64,000 bases of DNA, from positions 120,017,874 to 120,081,873 of the forward strand of contig OX393550.1 in NCBI GenBank assembly GCA_947650365.1, read 5' to 3'. The stretch's first letter is position 1, and each line of letters begins with the position of its first letter. The position numbers and the translations under genes are program-made. This document shows positions 22,085 through 29,519 of the stretch, piece by piece. Below the pieces are notes generated by a model that was given only the letters and a program-made list of their open reading frames with translations, was not told the DNA's origin and made no database searches. Origin of the DNA: Chamaelirium japonicum (Eukaryota > Streptophyta > Magnoliopsida > Liliales > Melanthiaceae).

Positions 22085-22300
22085 ATCCAAAACTCTAAAG
22101 TCAAAAGTCTTAACTCCATAAATCATAATTCATAAGTCATAAAAGTCATAAGACTCGTAACTCTAAAATCATAATTCCTAAACCAAAGGTCCTAAAGCCC
22201 TAAAGAGTCCTAACCCTAAAATTTCTAAAAGACTAAAACTAACCCTAAGCCCTAAGGTCCCTAAAGGGCCTAAACTGACCTAAAGTAGCCTAATATTTAT
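22085..22300 (+). repeat. Degenerate CCCTAAA/TCATAA-rich tract
   Basis: The plus strand has a run of short words (CATAATTCATAAGTCATAA, then CCTAAAGCCCTAAAGAGTCC, then CCCTAAGCCCTAAGG). The plant telomere unit is CCCTAAA, but spacing is irregular and few units are exact. It looks like slippage-grown simple sequence in the 3' region of the hAT element. Confidence 0.45.
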
Positions 22301-22829
22301 TTTCTAATTTTTTACAATTTTTTAGAAATTTTAAATATTTTTTAATGATTTTTTTTATATTTAAAAAAATTGACCGGTACCGGTTCAATCAGAACCGGTC
22401 GATACGGTACGAACTAGCAAGTTCAAACCGGTTCAGCGCCGGCCAATGCAGGTACCGGTATCCGAGTTTTAAATCTTGTCGATAGGTTTAAATTTTTTTT
22501 TTCCTCAAACAGTATCGGTCGACGGTCCGTATCGGCCGGGACCGGTACGTACCGACCGGTACATACTGGTTCGGGACCGACCAATACCGTGATTTTGAAC
22601 CTAGGTCTGAACATGACCCAGTCCAATTCACCAATCACAATTGTTTCTTTGCCTACCAGTCCGGGCTGATTGTGATGCACCGGTCGGGTACGAGTGCAAT
22701 GGACGGCTGTGTGTTGCCGCCGAAGGTGGCCGAGGGAGTGTTGTCGTTGAAGGCGGTCGTCCGAGTACCAACAGGCACGGGCATCTGATCCTCTGTTTGC
22801 TGAGTAGGGAAAAGGAGATGTTGCTCGCT

Positions 22830-23200
22830 AGGGTGAGTTGCAACAGGCCAAAAAATGGACTATTGCGTCGATCTCTCTCTCTACACTTTTTTTCTCTTTT
22901 TCTTAGTCTCTTTTTGCGTTATAGGGCTGGGGTGCGAGCGAATAGGTTGGGGTATGGGTGCGATCTGGGGATTCTGAGAGAACTTGTTCTGCTCGGTGAG
23001 GGTGAGCTGCAAGCCAGAGAAGTAGGGGATATTGCGTCGGTCTCCCTTTTTAATCTCTTCAACTCACTCTGCTCTCTTCTCTCTCTCTCTCTTCCCTATC
23101 TCTGCGTTTTAGGGCTGGGATGTGGGCGAATAGTGCTAGGGTGCAGGCGTGATCTTGGGATATTAAGAGAGATCGTGTTCCGCTCTGTGAGGAGTAGTGG
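22830..23200 (+). repeat. Two direct copies of a ~180-bp unit
   Basis: Both copies contain, in order, GGGTGAGYTGCAA, a CT-rich stretch, a TTGCGTTATAGGGCTGG or CTGCGTTTTAGGGCTGG word, a GCGAATAG word and a TTCTGCTC or TTCCGCTC GTGA end. The CT stretches differ in length. The repeat lies in NUP133 intron 1 and has no coding role. Confidence 0.65.
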
Positions 23201-23699
23201 TTCCGTTTGGTGAAACAGAGTTCGGTGGAATAGATCCTGGCCCCTAATTAACCTCTCTTATCTCAAACCCAAATCCATCACAGTCGTTCTCTGTACATTC
23301 GTTCTGTTATATTATATGGATATATATAGTAAAATCTCCCATAACAAACGTGCAATTATTGAAAATATATAAAAATGGTGATTCTTCAGTTGATTTTCAA
23401 GTATATGCTATGATTGATTCTTCATAAACAAATAATAAAGCCTATGATAAAATATTGAAGTTACAAAATCCAAAGTTCCTTTCCACACTCCCTCTGCCAT
23501 GTAAGGCACTAAAAGCTCTACCAGCAGAACCAGTTTCAGTATGCTAAAATCGTTATCCCTAAACCCCTCCCTCATATTACTCGGTGACTACTCTTATTCA
23601 AACAAAGTGATGATAAACTTCAATGTGCTTGGTCCTATCTTGTTTGACTGGATTAATAGCTAATAGCTTCAATGTGCTTGGTTCTTACTCACATTACTT

Positions 23700-23872
23700 T
23701 TCTTTCTTTCTTTCTTTCTTTTTTATTTTTGAGAACCCCTCAAGGTCTCATCCAAGGGAGGGTCCAGTGGACCCCTACTAGTTATTTATTTAGTGAAGAT
23801 GGGATTCGATCCCAGATTTCTTGTACAACCCCAAAGAGACTGTACCAGCTAAGCTAGCCGACACCCTCATTC
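23700..23872 (-). mobile_element. tRNA-derived SINE (about 173 bp)
   Basis: On the minus strand it begins GAGGGTGTCGGCTAGC, has a Pol III A box (TAGCTTAGCTGGTACAG, 23842-23858) and a B box (GGGATCGAATCCC, 23801-23813), a body resembling the plant Au-SINE class, and a simple-sequence AAAGAAAGAAAG tail at 23700-23730. The flanks TCACATTACTT (23689-23699) and TCATATTACTT (23873-23883) match at 10 of 11, a good target duplication. A complete SINE inserted in the intron antisense to nothing coding; relative to NUP133 it is in the sense orientation. Confidence 0.88.
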
Positions 23873-24275
23873 TCATATTACTTAGAAGTGAGTAAATCTG
23901 GCACAAACTTTAAGAGGATAAATAATTTTTTCTACTTCTTAGATCTAGTCATATTAGCCATAAAACTAACCAAGGAACCTAGCATTTTTAGGCTCAGGCT
24001 CTTAAAACGTTAAACCCCGCGCTAGACCTTGTGAACGACACAGTTACTACTCCAGTAATCAATATGTGATCCCGAGTGGAAGGAAACTAACTTTCCAAAC
24101 ATATTTCCCTCCTTTAGTCTTGGTATACCAAGAAACATATCGCAGCGAATTCAATCAAACACCAGCCCAGCAGTCCCTTCCCTTCACGAAAAGACAGAAA
24201 AAGCAGCGGATTCCTTCGTGAGAGAAAAACAAGAACATCAAACTGATCAGGAGGCTTACAAAGCTTCTCCATTAC

Positions 24276-24472
24276 CTTGCGAGAACGGACAGGCGGGAGG
24301 ACCACGGCGCCGGCGTGCCGGCGGACGGACGGTTGGGGATGGCGGGTCCCAGTGGAGGCCTGCCAATGCCATTCTCTGCGGGCGTCGATGGCGAATCATC
24401 AGGCGCGCCGTGCCCTATATTCCGGTCTCTGTGAGTAGCGTGGTGGGTTTTCCTCGTCGCAGGAGAGAACAT
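24276..24472 (-). CDS. NUP133: NUP133 exon 1 (start codon to RLSVLAR)
   Basis: The ATG at 24470-24472 (minus strand) begins MFSPATRKTHHATHRDRN, the usual MFSP start of plant Nup133. The exon runs through a proline-rich low-complexity segment to RPSAGTPAPWSSRLSVLA and ends GCAAG/GTAATG. The split AG/A codon joins exon 2 to give LSVLARIPSVKK, as expected for the family. I chose this start over an in-frame GTG five codons upstream because no plant would use it. A short TATA-bearing promoter lies just upstream. The N-terminal tail is expected to be disordered and to precede the propeller. Confidence 0.88.
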
Positions 24473-24606
24473 CGCTTGATCCGGCACTGGTGGAGCTTGG
24501 AGCTGGGTCTTGCAGGGTTTAACCTACATAGAGGAAATACGAGGGTGGGGATTTAAACTGAGGAGAAAAAGCAATGGGTGGGGCTATATACAATTTTTAT
24601 TTTTTT
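24473..24606 (-). promoter_or_regulatory. NUP133: NUP133 core promoter and short 5' UTR
   Basis: Only 134 bases separate the NUP133 ATG from a TIR element at 24607. On the minus strand a TATA-like TTGTATATAGCCCC motif lies near 24580-24593, about 110 bases before the ATG, which would put transcription start near 24550-24560. The leader is short and contains an AAACCCTGCAAG word. Further upstream regulatory sequence is occupied by the MITE and the 820-bp repeats. The start site is inferred, not seen. Confidence 0.55.
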
Positions 24607-24978
24607 GGGAAATTTTATTCATACCCCCAAAAAACCTGTAATTAGCCTCCATTTCCAACAAACTTGAACCCACCCCGTTTTCTTTGATTATACCCTATTT
24701 CTATCTCAAAAATACCCTTTCATTTTACACCCCACATTGAATACACCCCAATTAAATGGCTCACCCCATCTTGATCATACCCCGTCCTTTCCAATGTTGA
24801 AACCCATAGGTATAGAGATGTGGGGAGGGTAATTTTGATCGTTTGACATTCATTGATGGTTTGATATCTTGATCATACCCTATTCCATTCCAATGTTGAA
24901 ACCCATGAGTATAGGGATGTGGGGAGGGTTATTTTGATCATTTGGCATTCATTGATGGTTTGATAAGGGGGGGGGGGG

Positions 24979-25024
<46 letters not shown>

Positions 25025-25327
25025 TCACTCTTCTTTCTCCATTGCTAGAGGGGTTAGATCTCGTATGGAGAATCTGATCGGGGGAAGTGGGATCTTCGAG
25101 CCATGTTGCCGATGTCACTGCCAATGACGTCATAGCCATGTCGTCGCCACCACTCAATTCCTTTCCAATTACAATGGATGCCCAAAAGGTTCCGTTTTAT
25201 GTTTTAGTTGGACTTGAGGTATAAGATAAGGGTATCAATTATATTTTAAAATTTTAAAGTAAGTTATTGTGAAACGGATGGGAGAAGGGGCTAGTTACAG
25301 ATTTTTGGGGTATGAATAAAATTTCCC
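24607..25327. mobile_element. 721-bp TIR element (Mutator-like MITE?) at the NUP133 promoter
   Basis: The terminal inverted repeats are about 40 bp: GGGAAATTTTATTCATACCC at the left and the same word reverse-complemented at the right, continuing as C-rich/A-rich sequence to a GTAAYTAGCC word. The long, near-perfect TIRs suggest Mutator-like elements. The flanks are T-rich, so a 9-bp duplication cannot be confirmed. Inside are two ~97-bp direct copies (24772-24868 and 24869-24965) and a G run followed by about 26 GA units (24967-25021). Confidence 0.75.
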
Positions 25328-25330
25328 TTC

Positions 25331-26978
25331 TTTTTTGGGTTAATTAGTCCTAAATCCCTACACAGGTCGTTATTTAAGCTAAAGGATACAAGTTGTTAGG
25401 ATATTAGCTAAAATCCCTCCTAAAGGACACGTTTGTACAGCAAGTCCTTAACCAAACATGTTATCTTCTTTTCTTTAAATTACCAAACTGCCCCTCCAGT
25501 AAGAGTATCCAATCGTTTCCAGTAAAAGTATCGATTCATCTTTGACATGAGTATCCATTCACCGATTAACACTATACATTTAGCGATTGCTACTGTGATT
25601 TCACTGTAGCTGCTACTGTGAAAGCACTGCAGCAAGAGTATACATTCACCTCTGAAAAGAGTATCCATTCGTCATCAACAAGAGTATCTATTCACCGGGT
25701 AACACTATGCATGTTGCGGTTGCTACAGTGATTTCACTGCAACAAGAGTATCCGTTCGTCTTCATAAAAGAGTATCCATTCAGCTAATTGATACTCTTGC
25801 TACGATGAAATCACTATAGCAACAGACAATTCACTAAATTGATACTCTTACCAAATCAAATTGATACTCTTACCAAATCGAATTGATACTCTTGCTAGAG
25901 TGATTTCAGTATAGCAGCTACAGTGAAACCACTATAGCAACTATAGTAAAATCACTGTAGCAACTGTTACATGCACATTGTCAACCAACAAATGGATACT
26001 CTTTCTGTAACATGTGAGGTGGTAAATAAGGACGAGGGACTTGCTGTAGCACGCAATGTTCAGGAGGGACTTGGTACAATATTGAAAAGTTGCATGTCCT
26101 TTAGCTAATATAGCATCTGTTAAAAGAACGTAAGTCTAAGTCTCCCTTTTTTTTTTGGGTTAATTAGTCCTAAATCCCTCCACAAGTCGTTATTTAAGCT
26201 AAATGATACAAGTTGTTAGGATATTAGCTAAAGTCCCTCCTCGAAGGACACGTTTGTACAGCAAATCCTTAACCGAAAATGTTGACTTTTTTATCCTTTA
26301 AATTACAAAATTGCCCCTCTAGTAAGAGTATCCATTCGTTTCCAGTAAGAGTATCCATTCATCTTTGGCATGAGTATCAATTTGCCGATTAACACTATAC
26401 ATGTAGTGATTGCTACAGTGAAAACACTGTAGCAATAGTATACATTCGTCTCCGGAAAGAGTATCCATTCGTCATCAACAAGAGTATCTACTTATCGAGT
26501 GATATTGTGCATATTGCGGTTGCTACAATGATTTCACTGTAGCAAGAGTATCAATTCGCCTTCAAAAAGAGTATCCATTCGGCTAATTGGTTCTCTTGCT
26601 ACAGTGAAATCACCGTAGCAATGGACAATTCGCTAAATTGACACTCTTACCAAATCGAATTGGCACTCTTGCTATAGTGATTTCACTATAGTTGCTAAAG
26701 TAATATCACTATAGCAGCTATAGTGAAATCATTGTAGTAGCTATAGTGAAATCACTGTAGCAACCGCTACATGCACAGTGTCAACCAGCGAATGGATACA
26801 CTTTCTGGAGACGAATTGATACTCTTTCTATAGCTAGTGAGGGGGTAAATAAAGACGAGGGACTTGCTATAGCACGCAATGATCAGGAGGGACTTGGTGC
26901 AATACTGAAACATTGCCTATCTTTTATCTAATATAGCATCTGCTAAAAGGAAATATGGCTAAGTCTCCCTTTTTTTTT
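25331..26978. repeat. Two direct 820-bp units with CACTGTAGC hairpins
   Basis: Unit 1 starts near 25331 and unit 2 near 26151; both open TTTTTTGGGTTAATTAGTCC and close AAGTCTCCC followed by a T run. Each holds many copies of GAGTATCCATTCG and of the palindromic word GCTACAGTGATTTCACTGTAG. Each also has internal inverted words near its ends (TAGCTAAAGGACACG-like). They look like an old non-autonomous element duplicated in tandem. No ORF of note. Confidence 0.75.
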
Positions 26979-27052
26979 GCAAATTCAGCCGCACTTTAGT
27001 CATTAAAATTTATACAAGTTATGTCTGTGACCCTAACGAAGTTCTGACCTGA

Positions 27053-27274
27053 GAAAATAGAAATGACTTAAGATAAAAAAAAAAAAAACCCTTTTTTCAT
27101 ATCTTTGAAATACCAAAAGTACCCCCGTCTAAAGACCACCCCCTCTTATACTGTCGTCCGCGTCCGCAACCAGCAACCCACCACCTACTTCCTCCTCCCT
27201 TATTCTTCCTCTTCCTCCTCATCCTCCTTCTTTCTCCTTTAATGCATCTATTGTGCATTCAGACTAGCCGAATG
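27053..27274. repeat. CT/GA foldback unit, left part (split by the Tat element)
   Basis: This is the left piece of a unit whose right piece is 55575-55986. It has an A run, a CTCC-rich arm and then GCATCTATTGTGCATTC. The match to the second unit (from 55987) starts with AAAATAGAAATGACTTAAG. The retrotransposon inserted within the central GAATGCA hairpin. Confidence 0.75.
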
Positions 27275-27873
27275 TGTGGGGGATGATTCTCGTGCCGACC
27301 CGAGGACTCCACCCAACCAATCAATCGATTCGATCGTCGGTTCGAGCGTTGGGTTTTTAGACTTGGGTGGCAAAGTTGTTGAGTATTTTGTGGACTTAGA
27401 TTTAGAAGTGATTGAGAGAGATGAAGTTGGCACGAGATGTGATCTCGGAGTTCAGCCGAAGCCTACGTCTTCGTGCTATAAGGTGCAACCTGAATTCACT
27501 AACACTTGGAATATAGTGACCTCGGCAGGCCAAGTGTCACTTATCTTAGAAGAGAGAGGTCTGAGCTTTGGTTTCAAATGTCCGATTCAGAAATCAGATA
27601 ATCGATTTGGAATATTCAGTTGGTCTGCTATTTATAGAGGTTTGGGGAAATATCCTGGGCCCGGGGAGGTTTCTGCAGGTGCTTTGACAGGCTCAAGATA
27701 GGGCCGGTGGTCCCTATTATCCTCTTTGCGGACCCCCAGGCAGAGCTATTAGGTCACATCATCATCTTTGTGGACCCCAAGGCAGGGTTAGTGGGCCCCA
27801 TCATCATCTCTGTGGACCCCCAGGCAGGGCTAGTGGGCCCCGTCTTCGGGCATTGGCCGAATTTGCACCCACA
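27275..27873 (-). mobile_element. LTR of the older Tat element (sense 3' side)
   Basis: The LTR is 599 bp, from TGTGGGGGATGATTC to GCACCCACA. Repeated GGACCCCCAGGCAGGGCTAG units near its right side give a short internal repeat also found in the partner LTR. A TATTTATAGAGG TATA-like motif lies near 27629. A purine-rich stretch (minus strand GGAGAGGAAAAC) lies just inside and may be the polypurine tract. Confidence 0.85.
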
Positions 27874-27999
27874 GTTTTCCTCTCCAAGTTAACTAGAGGC
27901 TGATTTGGCTGACTTGGAATCCTGGTGCAAAATTCAGGGAAAGAACACTCCTTCGTCTCGGTGATAGTTATTGAACCCCCTGCCAAGGGTTGGCTTCAT

Positions 28000-29235
28000 C
28001 GATTACTAACCAGACGTCGTCGATTGATCAGGTATGAGAGACTGATCGAGGGTCTGCAACCGATTGGTCGAGGACAACCGATTGCGTATCTGCGACCGAT
28101 CGGTCGTCGGTGACTGACCGGGTGTCTTCGACCGATCGGTCTAGGGGGACCGATCGGGTGTCTTCGACCGATCGAGTATTTGTGATCGATCGGGTGTCTT
28201 CAACAGGTCACAATTGGAGTGATCGGGCGAAAACATGAGTTTTCTGCTCGATCCTTTGGATTTTTGACCGATCGGTCGAGGGCGACTGATTAGGTGTTTT
28301 AACCCGGTTTGGAATCGAGTGATCGTGCGAAAACTTGGGTTTTCTACCCGATCCTTTGGACTTTTTGTCCGATCGATCGAGGTCGACTGATCAGGTGTCT
28401 GCGACCGATCAGTTGAGGGTGATCGATCGGGTGTTTTCAACCGATCTGGAATCGAGTGATTGGGTGAAAACATGGGTTTTCTGCTTAATCCTTTGGATTT
28501 TGGACCAATCGTCTGCCTGTCGATCGGTCTAAGTCTTGGTGGGTCAAAGTCAACCGATCGGTTGTACGCAACCGATCGGGTGTCTTCAACCGGTCAGGAA
28601 TCGAGTGATCGGGCGAAAACACAGGTTTTCTGCCCGATCATTTGGATTTTTTACGGATTGGTCAAGGGCGACCGATCGGGTGTCTACGTCCGATCGGTTG
28701 TGGGCGACCGATTGGGTGTCTTCAACAGGTCTGGAATCGAGTAATCAGGCGAAAACATAGGTTTTTCGCCCAATCCTTTGGATTTTGGACCGATCACCTG
28801 CCTGTTAATCAGTCTAAGTCTTCAGTAGGTCAAAGTTGACTGATCGGTTATGCGCAACCAATCAGGTGTCTTCAACTAGTCAGGAATCGATTGATCGGGC
28901 AAAAACAAGGATTTTCTGCCTGATCCTTTGGATTTTTGACCAATCGATCGAGTTAGACCGCGTCCGATCGGTCGAGGCCGACCAATTGGGTATCGTCATC
29001 CGGTTTAGAATCAAGTGATCGAGCAAAAACATGGGTTTTCCGCCTGATCCTATTGATTTTGGACCGATCACCTAACTGTCAATCGATCTAAGTCTTCAGT
29101 GGGTCAAAGTCAACTGATCAGTTGTGCGTAACCACTCGGTCAGTAGCGATCGATCGGTCGGAAGCGACCAATCGGGTGTCTCTGAGTTTGCAGATTCTCC
29201 GACCGATTGCCTACTTGTCAATCGATTAGACAAAT
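28000..29235 (+). repeat. Tandem array of GACCGATCGG units in the older Tat element
   Basis: At least seven units are marked by ATCCTTTGGATTTT, at about 28251, 28351, 28488, 28637, 28773, 28923 and 29047. Spacing alternates near 137 and 149 for the later units, and an extra block (GGTCTAAGTCTTGG) recurs at about 28529, 28811 and 29085, giving a dimer of about 280 bp. The words CGATCGGTC and GATCGGGCGAAAACA dominate. Tat/Ogre elements are known for variable tandem repeats in this untranslated region. Confidence 0.85.
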
Positions 29236-29519
29236 GGACACGTGACGTTTTGTCTTAACGTTGCTTTGGCTGCCCGTCGCTTCAATGTTTGAGTCTCTTT
29301 GTGTTTCGTGCCTTGTCGTTTTGTTGTTGACGAGTCTAGTGCTGCCATGTGTCACGTTGAGTTTCCTGCCTATTCTTTGTGCAGTTTATATGTTGAACCC
29401 CTGTCTTATTTTATTCTTCACGCTTTCATAAAATCTCCGCTCACATTTCTGTTCACTATTCTTGGTTTCCTGCTCTCTGCTTCGCTCATCTTTTTCATGA
29501 TCAATTTGCCGTGGTTGCG

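Larger units (their letters stand above)
15389..22604 (+). mobile_element. Full-length hAT DNA transposon (decayed), host of nested insertions
   Basis: The element starts CAGAGTTTGAAACCTCG and its right end, reverse-complemented, starts CTAGGTTCAAAATCACGG; the two are similar but imperfect inverted ends. The flanks GTCTAAAC (15381-15388) and GTCTGAAC (22605-22612) match at 7 of 8, fitting an hAT 8-bp duplication. Both subterminal regions are packed with GTACCGGTCGGTACG-type palindromes. Inside is a degenerate BED/DUF659/hAT-C transposase gene on the plus strand. A related GTTTAAAATCTTGGTCGATA-like word also occurs near 15547 and 22473, so each end may contain an extra terminal copy and the borders are provisional. 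Without the nested insertions it would be about 5.5 kb. Confidence 0.75.
14352..24275 (-). other. NUP133: NUP133 intron 1, 9.9 kb, transposon-filled
   Basis: The intron runs from GTAATG (minus strand, at 24275) to TATCCAG at 14352, a length of 9,924 bp. Most is mobile DNA: a Helitron-like end (14768), a full-length hAT element (15389-22604) with three secondary insertions, a tandem repeat (22830-23200) and a SINE (23700-23872). The remaining unique stretches, 14352-14767 and about 23200-23690 and 23884-24275, hold no ORF. The exons on either side stay open and in phase, so splicing across the insertions is plausible. Confidence 0.85.

Noticed and set aside
21950-22300. True interstitial telomere
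   Set aside because: Units are irregular and only a few match CCCTAAA exactly.
23797-23862. A possible tRNA gene
   Set aside because: Only the internal Pol III boxes are present, with a SINE body, a simple tail and a target duplication; the cloverleaf arms do not form.
24114-24305. Frame overlapping the NUP133 exon 1 donor
   Set aside because: It is a shadow of intron and exon 1 in another frame and has no domain.
25331-26978. A CRISPR-like array suggested by repeated GAGTATCCATTCG words
   Set aside because: The repeats are irregular, degenerate and inside a plant non-autonomous element; spacers are not of uniform length.
28141-29071. Asp/Arg/Ser-rich frames on both strands
   Set aside because: They run through a tandem GACCGATCGG array in a retrotransposon untranslated region.
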